In this document: one piece after another, positions 35,652 through 46,000 of the stretch
Position numbering within the stretch: the stretch's first letter is position 1
Layout: every line of letters starts with the position of its first letter
Source: BOG-908 sp963751795
GTDB taxonomy: Bacteria; Pseudomonadota; Alphaproteobacteria; Acetobacterales; Acetobacteraceae
Direction: 5' to 3'
NCBI GenBank assembly: GCA_963751795.1
Contig: CAVVVI010000001.1
Coordinates: forward strand, 248,001 to 312,000
Length of the DNA stretch: 64,000 nt
Notes under the pieces: generated by a model
What the model was told of the DNA's origin: nothing
The model's input: only the letters and a program-made list of their open reading frames with translations
Databases searched by the model: none
Translations under genes and position numbers: made by a program

Positions 35652-36680
35652 TCAGCTCGCCAGCAGCGATTGCAATATGGTCAGCGCGCGGCCCTGGTCG
35701 ATGGCGGCGGCTGCTGCGGCGGCGCCGCCGGCGAGGGTATCCGCCCGTCCGGCGATCACCAGGCAGGCGGCGGCATTCAGCAGCACCGTGTCGCGGTAGG
35801 GCCCCGCCTCACCGCGCAGCAACGCGAGCAGGGCGCGCGCGTTGCCCGCCGCATCGCTGCCGGCGATGGCGGCTACCGGGGCGCGGCGCAGGCCGGCATC
35901 CTCCGGGGTGACGACGAAGCGATGCAATTGGCCGTCCCGCCACTCGGCAACCTGCGTCTCGCCAGCCAGGGTCAGCTCGTCGAGCCCCTGGCCGTGCACC
36001 ACCCACACGCGCTCGCTGCCCAGCGCGCCGAGCGTTTCGGCCATCGGCGCGGCCCAGGCCGGGTCGTACACGCCGCTGAGCTGGCGAGTGACGCCGGCAG
36101 GGCTGCAGAGCGGGCCGAGCAGGTTGAAGATGGTGCGGAAGCCGAGTTCCGCACGCACCGCAGCGGCGTGGCGCAGCGCCGGGTGATGGTTGGGCGCGAA
36201 CAGGAAAGCCAGGCCGGTGCGCGCAAGCTGGCCGGCCAGGCGGTCCGGCGGCAGGTCGGTCGGCAGGCCGAGCGCCTCGAGCACGTCGGCGCCGCCGGCG
36301 CGCGAGGAGAGCGCGCGGTTGCCGTGCTTGGCGACCTTCACGCCGCAGGCGGCCACCACGAAGGCGGTTGCGGTGGAGACGTTGAGCGTGCCCAGGCCGT
36401 CGCCGCCCGTGCCGCACACATCGATGGTGCCGGGCGGGGCGGCCACGCGCACCATGCGGGCGCGCATGGCCCGCACGGCGCCGGTCAACTCGGCCAGCGT
36501 CTCGCCGCGCACATGCAGCGCCGTCAGCAGGGCGGCGATCTGGGCCGGCGTGGCCTGGCCGTCCATCACCTGTGTGAAGGCGGCTTCGGCTTCGGGGGCG
36601 GTCAGGGATTGGCCGGTCGAGAGCAGGCGGAGGGTGGGGATCAAGGGACGATGGCTCTTGTGCTCGCGCGCGTGCGGCAC
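35652..36680 (-). CDS. trpD: Anthranilate phosphoribosyltransferase
   Basis: Transfers phosphoribose to anthranilate; 342 aa. Diagnostic motifs: DVCGTGGDGLGTLNVSTATAF for PRPP binding, KHGNRALSSRAGGADVLEAL, FNLLGPLCSP and VHGQGLDEL. Its start follows the HEPN-protein stop by 27 bases, so the toxin-antitoxin-like pair separates it from trpG. Any operon transcript must cross that pair. Confidence 0.97.
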   Translation of the reverse strand: MPHAREHKSHRPLIPTLRLLSTGQSLTAPEAEAAFTQVMDGQATPAQIAALLTALHVRGETLAELTGAVRAMRARMVRVAAPPGTIDVCGTGGDGLGTLNVSTATAFVVAACGVKVAKHGNRALSSRAGGADVLEALGLPTDLPPDRLAGQLARTGLAFLFAPNHHPALRHAAAVRAELGFRTIFNLLGPLCSPAGVTRQLSGVYDPAWAAPMAETLGALGSERVWVVHGQGLDELTLAGETQVAEWRDGQLHRFVVTPEDAGLRRAPVAAIAGSDAAGNARALLALLRGEAGPYRDTVLLNAAACLVIAGRADTLAGGAAAAAAAIDQGRALTILQSLLAS

Positions 36681-36707
36681 ATGCGCCGACGCCTCAGGAA
36701 AACCCGG

Positions 36708-37193
36708 TTAGGCGCCATCGGATTGATCCGCTAGAAACCGACGGATGTCGGCAGCGAGCCCTTCGAATGCCCGGATCGCCTCGCGCGCACGTTCCAGAAC
36801 GATAGCTGTGTCCAGATCGAAACCGTAGCTGTTGCGTTCTCGCTGGCGAAAGCTACGCAATCTTTGAAGAAGTGCGTAGGTTGACGGCGTCAGGATCGCG
36901 TCGCGTCCGTGGAACGGCAGGCTCATGCGGTCGATCAGGGCCTTGTGCCATCCGTCCTGTTTGTCCACCCGCTCGCCGTCCACTTCGGTGGCGAATCTGG
37001 CCATCACCCTTTCGCAGCCTGTGTAGATCTTCTCGGCGGCCGAGGCGCACAGGAGAGAGGTCTCCCAGCTCTCCTGCGAGCCGGCCAGCAGCGGGTGACC
37101 CCGGTCGATACGCTTCAAGGCTAGGGCGAGATGTTCGATCTCGCGTGCGACTTGGGCCAGCTCGGCCTCGATCTCATCTGAGATCGGGTGCAC
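36708..37193 (-). CDS. HepT-like HEPN-domain protein (putative toxin)
   Basis: All-helical HEPN protein of 161 aa resembling the ribonuclease-toxin HepT group. Family blocks: SAAEKIYTGCERVMARFATEVDGE, GWHKALIDRM and the C-terminal motif region FRQRERNSYGFDLD (residues 115-128). HEPN RNases carry R-x4-6-H. Here the corresponding position shows Asn121 and the nearby FRH is FRQ, so RNase activity is uncertain. Tyr123 would be the residue AMPylated by the partner nucleotidyltransferase. The start overlaps the partner's 3' end by 20 bases. GC content is visibly below the trp genes. Confidence 0.83.
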   Translation of the reverse strand: MHPISDEIEAELAQVAREIEHLALALKRIDRGHPLLAGSQESWETSLLCASAAEKIYTGCERVMARFATEVDGERVDKQDGWHKALIDRMSLPFHGRDAILTPSTYALLQRLRSFRQRERNSYGFDLDTAIVLERAREAIRAFEGLAADIRRFLADQSDGA

Positions 37194-37482
37194 TGACAGC
37201 CCCTTCCAGGAAGCGGCTTAGCCTGGCGGGCGGTATCTCGTCGCGATAGACCAGATCGGAAGGAATCGCGCCGAGCTCATCTTCGACGATGCTTTCGATA
37301 GCGTATTTCAGATTGCGCGGGCACTCGATGACGACGAAATCCACGTCCGAGCCAAGGCGGAACGTGCCGCGTGCCAAAGATCCGGTGACCACGACCTTCA
37401 CCCCGTGCCGCTCCAGTTCGGCTGCCGCGCTGCGGGCGCCGTCAATGGCTTTGATCCGGTAGGTTTCCGCACTGACGGGCAT
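37174..37482 (-). CDS. MntA-like minimal nucleotidyltransferase (putative antitoxin)
   Basis: Small MNT-fold protein of 102 aa. The active-site signature GSLARGTFRLGSDVD (residues 34-48) has the Gly-Ser helix and the two metal-binding aspartates. In MntA-HepT systems such enzymes AMPylate the HEPN toxin. ATG 37482 has AAAGGA upstream; an earlier in-frame ATG (37545) would begin next to a repeat arm and lacks support. The gene order MNT then overlapping HEPN is the canonical module order. It sits between trpG and trpD. Confidence 0.85.
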   Translation of the reverse strand: MPVSAETYRIKAIDGARSAAAELERHGVKVVVTGSLARGTFRLGSDVDFVVIECPRNLKYAIESIVEDELGAIPSDLVYRDEIPPARLSRFLEGAVSAPDLR

Positions 37483-37546
37483 CACAGCAGGTCCTTTCGG
37501 CAGCGGATATATTTCGGCCTCGGTGAACGACAAGCAGCGCCCCAAA

Positions 37547-37592
37547 CAGCAAAAGTTTTTTGGTTCTTTTTTGCAAAAAAGAACCGCTTCAC
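37547..37592. repeat. Single right arm of the inverted-repeat family, element E
   Basis: ACAGCAAAAGTTTTTTGG, then hairpin GGTTCTTTTTT/AAAAAAGAACC, then GCTTCACTTG, ending at the trpG stop codon. No left partner is found between trpD and here. The MNT-HEPN pair occupies the place where the centre and left arm would be expected. Confidence 0.88.
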
Positions 37593-38164
37593 TTGCTGCG
37601 AGCCAGCTTCAGAAAATTCGCCAGGATATCGTGGCCGTGTTCGCTGGCGATGCTTTCGGGGTGGAACTGTACGCCGTAGATGGCGTGCTCCGTGTGGCGC
37701 AGGCCCATGATGACGCCGTCTTCGGTGTGGGCCGTGGCGATCAGGCAGTCGGGCAGGGTGTCGGGCTGCACTGTCAGGCTGTGGTAGCGCGTGGCGCCGA
37801 AGGGGCTTGGCAGGCCGGCGAATATGTCGGTGCCCTGGTGGAGGATCGGGCTGACCTTGCCGTGCATCGGCTTGGGCGCGCGCACCACGTGGCCGCCGAA
37901 TACCTGGCCGATGGCCTGGTGGCCGAGGCAGACGCCCAGCAGCGGTATGCGGCCGGCGGCGGCGCGGATCAGATCGAGGCAGATGCCGGCTTCGTTGGGC
38001 GAGCAGGGGCCGGGCGAGATGACGATGGCTTCGGGGTTGAGTGCCAACGCTTCCTCCGGCGTCAGTGCGTCGTTGCGGCGCACGTCGCAGTCGGCGCCCA
38101 GCTCACCGAAATAGTGGACGAGGTTGAAAGTGAAGCTGTCGTAGTTGTCGATGAGGAGAATCAT
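37589..38164 (-). CDS. trpG: Anthranilate synthase component II (glutamine amidotransferase)
   Basis: Supplies ammonia to TrpE; 191 aa class I amidotransferase. MILLIDNYDSFTFNL opening, nucleophile Cys79 in GVCLGHQAIGQ, SLTVQPDTLP and the His-Glu of GVQFHPESIASEHG. ATG 38164 is used because earlier in-frame starts read through repeat element F. It is separated from trpE by that element and from the MNT gene by arm E. Confidence 0.96.
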   Translation of the reverse strand: MILLIDNYDSFTFNLVHYFGELGADCDVRRNDALTPEEALALNPEAIVISPGPCSPNEAGICLDLIRAAAGRIPLLGVCLGHQAIGQVFGGHVVRAPKPMHGKVSPILHQGTDIFAGLPSPFGATRYHSLTVQPDTLPDCLIATAHTEDGVIMGLRHTEHAIYGVQFHPESIASEHGHDILANFLKLARSK

Positions 38165-38176
38165 GGGAGTTCCAAA

Positions 38177-38330
38177 GGAAGGAAGGCCTTCTTTTTTGAA
38201 AAAAAGAAGCAAAAAACCGTGATCTCTTACGTTCCGGCAACGACACTGTCTGCGTGTGCGCGGCGATGAGCCGGGTCGAACGAAGCAAGAGTTTTTTGCT
38301 TCTTTTTTGCAAAAAAGAAGGCCTTCCTTA
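38177..38330. repeat. Outward-facing inverted repeat, element F
   Basis: Between trpG and trpE. Left hairpin CTTCTTTTTT/AAAAAAGAAG (from about 38188) then GCAAAAAACC. Right arm CAAGAGTTTTTTG, then CTTCTTTTTT/AAAAAAGAAG, then GGCCTTCCTTA, whose last three bases are the trpE stop codon. Both arms use the same stem class here. The centre contains CACTGTCTGCG. Confidence 0.9.
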
Positions 38331-39812
38331 CTCCTCCCCCTTAGCAAACCGCACCGCCTCCTCCGCCGCCCGGAACAAGGCCCGGCTCTTCTGCCGCGTC
38401 TCCTCCCACTCCGCCTCCGGCACGCTGTCGGCCACCACGCCGCAGCCGGCCTGCACGTGCATCTCGCCGTCTTTCACCACGGCGGTGCGCAGGCCGATGC
38501 AGGTGTCCATGGTGCCGTCGGGCGCGAAATAACCGATGCAGCCGGCGTAGATGCCGCGGCGGCAGGGTTCCAGCTCGTCGATGATCTGCATGGCGCGGAT
38601 CTTGGGTGCGCCGGTGAGCGTGCCGGCGGGAAAGCCTGCGACCAGCGCTTCCAGCGCGCCGATGCCGGGGCGGGCGATGCCTTCCACCGTCGAGCTGATG
38701 TGCATGACGTGGCTGAAGCGCTCGATGGCGAAGCTTTCGGTTACGCGCACGCTGCCGGGTTCGGCCACGCGGCCCACGTCGTTGCGGCCGAGGTCGAGCA
38801 GCATCAGGTGTTCGGCGCGCTCCTTGGGATCGGCCAGCAGTTGGGCTTCCAGGGCCGCATCTTCGGCGGCGGTGGCGCCGCGCGGGCGGGTGCCGGCGAG
38901 CGGGCGGAGCGTGATGCGGCCGTTGCGCAGGCGGACCAGGATTTCGGGGCTGCTGCCCACGACGCAGAAGCCGCCGAAATCGAGGAAGAACAGGAACGGC
39001 GCGGGGTTGATGCGGCGCAGCGCGCGATACAGCGCGAAGGGCGGCAGGGCGAAGGGCGCGGTGAAGCGCTGGCTGGGCACGATCTGGAAGGCGTCGCCGG
39101 CGGCGATATAGGCCTTCATGCGCTCGATGATGCCGAGGAACGCTGCCTTGGCGATGTTGGAGCGTGGTTCGGGCTGCGGCGGCAGCGCCACGGGCGGGGC
39201 GGCCGGGGGGAGCGGGCCGGCGAGCGCAATGCGGGCCTGGGCGAGACGGGCCTGCGCGTCGGCCCAGGCGGCTTCGGGCTCGATGCCGGGTGCGGGGTAG
39301 ATGGGGGCGGCTAGCGTAAGCTCGTCGCGCACGTTGTCGAACACGGCGAACAGCGTGGGGCGCAGCAGCACGGCTTCGGGCAGGCCGAGGTCGTCCGGCG
39401 TGGCGCCGGGCAGGCGTTCCATCAGGCGCACCATGTCGTAGCCCAGGTAGCCGACCAGGCCGCCGATCATCGGCGGCATGCCGGCGGGCAGGTCCAGGCG
39501 CGTCTCGGCGATCAGCGCGCGCAGGCTGTCCAGCGCCGGGCTGCCGTCGGGCACGAAGGCGTGCGGGGCGGCGCGGGCGTGGCGATTGATTTCGGCCACG
39601 CCGTTGCGGCAGCGCCAGATCAGGTCGGGCGCCATGCCGATGACGGAGTAGCGGCCGCGCGCCGAGCCGCCTTCGATGCTTTCCAGCAGGAAGGCATTGG
39701 GCTGGCCCGCCGCGAGCTTGAGGAAGGCGGCGACCGGCGTGAGCAGGTCGGACACGCCGCGCCAGAATGCCACGCGGGCCGGGGCTGCGGCGGCGGCCAG
39801 CGCGGCGGTCAC
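38328..39812 (-). CDS. trpE: Anthranilate synthase component I
   Basis: Converts chorismate to anthranilate; 494 aa. The N-terminal tryptophan-binding region shows FLLESIEGGSARGRYSVIG (feedback site LLES). The catalytic domain has FQIVPSQRF, RPLAGTRPRG, LLDLGRNDVGRV, FPAGTLTGAPKIRAMQII and IGLRTAV. GTG 39812 overlaps the ppiD stop (GTGA), so translation is coupled to ppiD and there is no room for a leader-peptide attenuator in front. Regulation probably comes from feedback or the ppiD promoter. Confidence 0.97.
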   Translation of the reverse strand: MTAALAAAAAPARVAFWRGVSDLLTPVAAFLKLAAGQPNAFLLESIEGGSARGRYSVIGMAPDLIWRCRNGVAEINRHARAAPHAFVPDGSPALDSLRALIAETRLDLPAGMPPMIGGLVGYLGYDMVRLMERLPGATPDDLGLPEAVLLRPTLFAVFDNVRDELTLAAPIYPAPGIEPEAAWADAQARLAQARIALAGPLPPAAPPVALPPQPEPRSNIAKAAFLGIIERMKAYIAAGDAFQIVPSQRFTAPFALPPFALYRALRRINPAPFLFFLDFGGFCVVGSSPEILVRLRNGRITLRPLAGTRPRGATAAEDAALEAQLLADPKERAEHLMLLDLGRNDVGRVAEPGSVRVTESFAIERFSHVMHISSTVEGIARPGIGALEALVAGFPAGTLTGAPKIRAMQIIDELEPCRRGIYAGCIGYFAPDGTMDTCIGLRTAVVKDGEMHVQAGCGVVADSVPEAEWEETRQKSRALFRAAEEAVRFAKGEE

Positions 39813-41710
39813 TCCCCGGGCTGGGCCAGGATCGCCCCGATCGCCTGCGGGCGGACCACCGGATGGGCAGCGTCGCGCACCGCGGTGGCGTAGAGCTGCA
39901 GGTAGTCGTCGTGCAGCGCGTGGGCCAGGCCGTCCTGCACCTGCTTCATCGCCAGCGGGTCGGCCTTGGCGTCGGGCGGCAGGATTTCGCTGAGCTGCGC
40001 CACGATGAAGCCGTCATTGGTCTCCACCATGGTCGCCTCGTTCAGCTTCAGCGTGAACAGCGTGTGGGCGAGTTCGGCGGAGATGGCGCCGGCAGGGCGG
40101 TCGCGTTGCAGCGGCGGCGTGCGGGTGACGGTGAGGCCGCTGCCCCAGGCGGCGGCCTGCAGCGTCTGCCCCGATTTGACCAGGCCCAGGATGCGGGTGG
40201 CCTCGGTATCCTGGCGGTGGCGCAGCTGTTCGCGCTGCCAGTCGGCGAGCACGCGGGCGCGCACCTCGGCGAACGGCTTGCGCGCCGAAGGGGTGATGCT
40301 TTCGACGTTGACGGCGAACCAGATGTGGTCCGGCCCCTCGACGAGCTGGATCGCCTCGCCCTTGGTGGCCTTGAACGCGGCATCGATGACCGGCTGGCGC
40401 GCCGCCTCGGCCACCGGGATCGGCGCCGGCGTGCCGTCCGGCGTCAGGCCCTGGGCATCCAGCGTGCCGACGGCGCCGGCGATGCCGAGATCGGTGGGCA
40501 GCTCGTCGATCTTGGCGCCGCCGGCGAACAGATCCTGCAGCTTCTGCTGGCGGGCATCGATCAGGTCGAGCGCCTTCTCGGCGGCCGCCTTCGCGCGGAT
40601 GGCCGGGCGCAGCGATTCGAAGGTCGGGTTGCGCGCGGGGGTGACGGCGGTGACGCGCAGCACGTAGCTGCCGAGCTTCTGCGTCAGCGGGCCGACGATG
40701 GGGCCAGTTGGTGCCGCGAAGGCGGCATGGGCCAGTTCGGGGGAGGGGATTTCCTGGAGAGTCGCGTCCTCGAGCGGGATGGCGGTGGCGCCGGCCTCCT
40801 TGGCCGCCGCCTGCATCTGCTCCCACGTGGCGCCGGCGCGCCAGCGCGCGGCCAGCGCGGCGATGCTCGCCGGGGCGCCGGTGATCACCTGCAGCGAGCG
40901 CTTTTCGGGCGTGACGTACTCGTCCTTGTGCTGGTCGAACCAGGTGTGCAGGTCGGCTTCGGGCACGGTGAGGCTGCGGCCGATGCTGTCGGGCGAGAGG
41001 ACGACCACGTTGACGCGGCGGTATTCGGGCGCGCTGTACAGCGTCGGGTTGTTGTCGTAGCTGCGGCGCAGCACCGCGTCGCCCGGGTCGGGCGGGGGGC
41101 GTTGGCCCTGCAGGCTCAGCGTCAGCATGTCGGCGCGGCGGCGCTCGTTGAAGTAGCGGAACACCAGGTTGGTGAGCAGCTCGGAGGGTGCGGCCGAGGC
41201 GGCGACGGTCTGCAGCAGCTGGTTCTGCGCGATGTCGGCGCGGATCAGGTCGAGGAAGCGCGCTTCGGAAAGGTTGTTGTTGGCCAGCGCGGCCAGGAAG
41301 GCGGGGCGGCTGAACTTGCCGTCCGGGCCTTGGAAATCCTGCATGGCGAACACCGCCTGGCGCACCGCCGCGTCGGGCACCACGATGCCCATCTGGCGCT
41401 CCTGGCCGGCCAGGGCTTCCTGGGTGACCAGCTTCTGCAGCGTCTGGCGGGCCACCTGGCTGCGCAGCTGCGGCGGCACCTGCGTGGGGTCGGGCAGGCG
41501 CTGCGTGGTGCGGCGCAAATCGGCCTGATACTCGGCGGCGAATTGCTGCGGCGTGATGTCGTGCCCCATCACCGTGGCCACGGCACCGCTGCCGGCGCCC
41601 CAATTGCGCACCACGTCGGCGATGCCCCAGGTGGCGAAGGAGCCGACGAGGACCAGGAAGAAGACGCGCGCGGGCCAGGTGCCGGCAAATCTGCGGAAGG
41701 AGGCGAGCAT
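39809..41710 (-). CDS. Periplasmic peptidyl-prolyl isomerase, SurA/PpiD-like
   Basis: Membrane-anchored chaperone for outer-membrane protein folding; 633 aa. One N-terminal TM segment (ARVFFLVLVGSFATWGIADVV), a SurA-N-like helical domain (ITPQQFAAEYQADLRR), a central parvulin-like region (about 250-380) that is weakly conserved, and a C-terminal helical part. ATG 41710 places the TM anchor about 15 residues in, as in PpiD. It heads the trpE-trpG-trpD-trpC-moaC-moeA series and diverges from tpiA, a frequent alphaproteobacterial order. Confidence 0.92.
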   Translation of the reverse strand: MLASFRRFAGTWPARVFFLVLVGSFATWGIADVVRNWGAGSGAVATVMGHDITPQQFAAEYQADLRRTTQRLPDPTQVPPQLRSQVARQTLQKLVTQEALAGQERQMGIVVPDAAVRQAVFAMQDFQGPDGKFSRPAFLAALANNNLSEARFLDLIRADIAQNQLLQTVAASAAPSELLTNLVFRYFNERRRADMLTLSLQGQRPPPDPGDAVLRRSYDNNPTLYSAPEYRRVNVVVLSPDSIGRSLTVPEADLHTWFDQHKDEYVTPEKRSLQVITGAPASIAALAARWRAGATWEQMQAAAKEAGATAIPLEDATLQEIPSPELAHAAFAAPTGPIVGPLTQKLGSYVLRVTAVTPARNPTFESLRPAIRAKAAAEKALDLIDARQQKLQDLFAGGAKIDELPTDLGIAGAVGTLDAQGLTPDGTPAPIPVAEAARQPVIDAAFKATKGEAIQLVEGPDHIWFAVNVESITPSARKPFAEVRARVLADWQREQLRHRQDTEATRILGLVKSGQTLQAAAWGSGLTVTRTPPLQRDRPAGAISAELAHTLFTLKLNEATMVETNDGFIVAQLSEILPPDAKADPLAMKQVQDGLAHALHDDYLQLYATAVRDAAHPVVRPQAIGAILAQPGE

Positions 41711-41735
41711 GGCGGGTCCGGCCTGTGAGGCGCGC

Positions 41736-41763
41736 ACCATAGAAGCGGGGGTGCGCAAGGCAA
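41736..41763 (-). promoter_or_regulatory. Possible sigma70 promoter for the ppiD-trp operon
   Basis: On the minus strand TTGCCT (41763-41758), 16 bases, TATGGT (41741-41736); four of six matches in each box. Transcription would start about 20 bases before the ppiD ATG. Confidence 0.4.
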
Positions 41764-41847
41764 GGCGAGCGGTTGCTTTTTGGCCCGCCGCCGGGCCATT
41801 TGCGCGCGGCCGGGGTGGCGGGATGTGGGCAGGCTGAGGGGGAGACG

Positions 41848-42585
41848 ATGCGGCAGCTGATCGCCGGCAACTGGAAGATGAACGGGCTGATGGGCGAGGC
41901 GGCCAGCCTGGCGGCAGCCTTGCGCGATCAGGCCGAGGGGCTCGGCTGCGATCTGCTGGTGTGCCCGCCCTTCACGCAGATCGGGCTGGTGGCCGACATA
42001 CTGGGCGAGACGGCGATCGGCATTGGCGGGCAGGATTGCTCGGCCGCACCCCGCGGCGCGCATACCGGCGACATCGCCGCCGACATGCTGGCCGATGTGG
42101 GATGCATGGCGGTGATCCTGGGCCATTCGGAGCGTCGCCACGGCCATGGCGAGACCAGCGCGCTGGTGCGCGCCAAGGTGGCGGCCGCGTCGCAGGCCGG
42201 GCTGGTGGCCGTGGTGTGCGTGGGCGAGACGGAAGCCGAGCGCGATGCCGGGCAGGAGATCGCCGTCGTCGGCCGTCAGATTGCCGAGAGCCTGCCCGAT
42301 GGCTTCGACGGCGTGGTGGCCTACGAGCCGGTATGGGCGATCGGCACCGGGCGCACGCCGACGCTGGGCGACGTGGCAGCGGTGCACCGGCATATCCGCG
42401 CGGCGCTGCTGGCACGGCTGGGCCGGGCCGGAGGCGGGCTGCGCATCCTGTACGGCGGCTCGGTGAAGCCTGATAACGCTGCTGCCCTGCTGGCGGTGCC
42501 CGAGGTAGGCGGCGCGCTGGTGGGCGGCGCTTCGCTGGAGGCCGGCGCTTTCGTGGCGATCGCGCGGGCGGCCTCGACCTCGTAG
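41848..42585 (+). CDS. tpiA: Triose-phosphate isomerase
   Basis: Interconverts dihydroxyacetone phosphate and glyceraldehyde-3-phosphate; 245-aa TIM barrel. Catalytic Lys10 (GNWKMN), His93 (LGHSERR), Glu160 (AYEPVWAIGTG) and phosphate loop YGGSVKP are all present. ATG 41848 has GGGGGAG directly upstream. It diverges from ppiD and precedes secG. Confidence 0.97.
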   Translation: MRQLIAGNWKMNGLMGEAASLAAALRDQAEGLGCDLLVCPPFTQIGLVADILGETAIGIGGQDCSAAPRGAHTGDIAADMLADVGCMAVILGHSERRHGHGETSALVRAKVAAASQAGLVAVVCVGETEAERDAGQEIAVVGRQIAESLPDGFDGVVAYEPVWAIGTGRTPTLGDVAAVHRHIRAALLARLGRAGGGLRILYGGSVKPDNAAALLAVPEVGGALVGGASLEAGAFVAIARAASTS

Positions 42586-42654
42586 GCGGCGCGGCTTTCC
42601 TTCACCCGGCCGCTTCGCTAGAACGCCGCATCCGTCCCGAGGCGTCTCTTATTC

Positions 42655-43041
42655 ATGCTGGCTCTGTCCACCCTTACCCCCGTGCTGCGCTTGCTGCATC
42701 TGTTCGTGACGCTGGCGATGATCGGCGTGGTGCTGATCCAGCGCAGCGAGGGCGGCGGGCTGGGCATCGGCTCGACGCAGGGCATGGGCGCGTTCATGAG
42801 TGGGCGCGGCACGGCCAACCTGCTGACGCGCACGACGGCGATTTTGGCGGCGCTGTTCTTCAGCATCTCGCTGGGCCTGGCGCTGCTCAACAAGGGCACC
42901 AGCGGCTTGGGGCGCGATATTCTGGCGGTGCCGCCGGCGGCCGCCGCACCGGCGCTGGCCGGTAAGCCCGCGCCCGCTTCGCCGCGCCCGGCCTTGCCCG
43001 CCAAGCCGGCCGATCAGACGCCCAAAGTTCCGCAGCAGTGA
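42655..43041 (+). CDS. secG: Protein translocase subunit SecG
   Basis: Accessory subunit of the SecYEG translocon; 128 aa. Two TM helices (LHLFVTLAMIGVVLIQ and TTAILAALFFSISLGLALL) flank the conserved cytoplasmic loop SEGGGLGIGSTQGMGAFMSGRGTANLLTR. The tail is Ala/Pro/Lys-rich as in alphaproteobacteria. The stop overlaps the next GTG start (GTGA). Confidence 0.96.
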   Translation: MLALSTLTPVLRLLHLFVTLAMIGVVLIQRSEGGGLGIGSTQGMGAFMSGRGTANLLTRTTAILAALFFSISLGLALLNKGTSGLGRDILAVPPAAAAPALAGKPAPASPRPALPAKPADQTPKVPQQ

Positions 43042-44351
43042 GCGGGCTGGCTTCGGCCAGCGCGCGTAACAGCGATGCCGATGTGGTGGTGGTGGGCGCC
43101 GGTGTGGCCGGGCTGGCCGCCGCCGGCCGCCTGCGCGCGGCCGGGCTGAGCGTCGAACTGATCGAGGCCGGCGCGCGGATCGGCGGGCGCGCTTACACCG
43201 AATACCCCGCGTGGCTGGGCGGGCAGCCCTTCGACCATGGCGCGCAGTGGTTCCATGCGGCGCACCGCAACACGCTGCTGGACGTCGCCCGCGCTCGCGG
43301 CGAGGCCACCCGCCCCGACACGCCGTGGGAAGGCCGGATGCGCGTGATGGACCCGCCCGGCCATGGGGCCGACACCGGCGCCTATGCCGCCGCCGAAGAG
43401 GCCTGGCAGGCGACTGTAACCGCGCGGCTGGGCCGGGGTGGCGATTGCAGCCTGGCCGAAGCCGCGGCGGATCGCGCCGATGATCCCTGGACCGCCACGA
43501 TCGAGAGCTGGGAAGGTGCCATCATCGCGGCCGGCGACGCCGATGTGCTGAGCCTGGCCGACTGGCACGCCAATGCGCTGGACGGCGAAAACCATGTGGC
43601 CCCCGGCGGCCTGGGCGCGCTGGTGGCGCGCGTGCTGGGCACGCCGGCGCGGCTGGGCGTGCGTGCCACGGCGGTAAGCGCCACCGCCGATGGCGTGCGG
43701 GTGGAGACCGACCAGGGCGCGCTGCGGGCGCGCGCGGCCATCGTGACCGTATCGACCGGCGTGCTGCGCGCGGAGGCTCTGCGGTTCTCGCCGGCCCTGC
43801 CGATTGACGTGCTGGCGGCGCTGGACGGCTTGCCGATGGGCTTGCTGAGCAAGATCGTGCTGCGGGCGGAGGGTGAGGATCGCCTCGGGCTGGCGCCGGG
43901 AAGCGGCGTGTTCGGGCGGCTCGCTGCGCGCGGGGCGCCGTTCCTCTCCACCATCTTCTGGCCGGAGGGCAGCGCCATGGCGGTGGGCTATGTCGGCGGC
44001 CGCGCGGCATGGGGCCTGGCTGGCCGGCCGGCGGAAGCCGGTGCGTTCATGCGCGCCCAGTTGGCCGCCACGTTGGGGCAGGCGGTGGATGGCGCCTTCG
44101 CGCCCGGCGTGCTGGCCACCCTCTGGGGCGAGGATCCGCTGTTCCGTGGCGCCTATGCCTATGCACGCCCCGGCCATGCCGGCGCGCGGGCCGTGCTGGG
44201 CGCGCCGCTGTGGGACGGGCGGCTGCAGCTGGCGGGCGAGGCTACCGCGCCGGACGGGTTGGCCGGCACCGTGGCCGGCGCGTATCGCAGCGGCACGATT
44301 GCGGCGCAACGCGTGCTGGACGGGTTCACGCCGGCCGCGGCAGCAGTGTAG
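43038..44351 (+). CDS. FAD-dependent amine oxidase family protein
   Basis: Flavin monoamine oxidase-like protein of 437 aa. Dinucleotide site VVVVGAGVAGLAAAGRLRAAG, GARIGGRAYTE motif, DHGAQWFH and the C-terminal FAD block LAGEATAPDGLAGTVAGAYRSG. The substrate is unknown (polyamine, protoporphyrinogen or carotenoid-type oxidation are options). No signal peptide. GTG 43038 overlaps the secG stop, and pyrG follows after 11 bases, so it is inserted into an otherwise conserved secG-pyrG pair. Confidence 0.9.
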   Translation: MSGLASASARNSDADVVVVGAGVAGLAAAGRLRAAGLSVELIEAGARIGGRAYTEYPAWLGGQPFDHGAQWFHAAHRNTLLDVARARGEATRPDTPWEGRMRVMDPPGHGADTGAYAAAEEAWQATVTARLGRGGDCSLAEAAADRADDPWTATIESWEGAIIAAGDADVLSLADWHANALDGENHVAPGGLGALVARVLGTPARLGVRATAVSATADGVRVETDQGALRARAAIVTVSTGVLRAEALRFSPALPIDVLAALDGLPMGLLSKIVLRAEGEDRLGLAPGSGVFGRLAARGAPFLSTIFWPEGSAMAVGYVGGRAAWGLAGRPAEAGAFMRAQLAATLGQAVDGAFAPGVLATLWGEDPLFRGAYAYARPGHAGARAVLGAPLWDGRLQLAGEATAPDGLAGTVAGAYRSGTIAAQRVLDGFTPAAAAV

Positions 44352-44362
44352 AAGGATCGCCC

Positions 44363-45994
<1,632 letters not shown>

Positions 45995-46000
45995 AGGTTA

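Noticed and set aside
38165..38347. N-terminal extension of trpG upstream of ATG 38164
   Set aside because: It only reads through repeat element F. The family start is exactly MILLIDNYDSF.
39813..41735. trp leader peptide/attenuator before trpE
   Set aside because: trpE overlaps the ppiD stop, leaving no leader space; no Trp-codon run was found.
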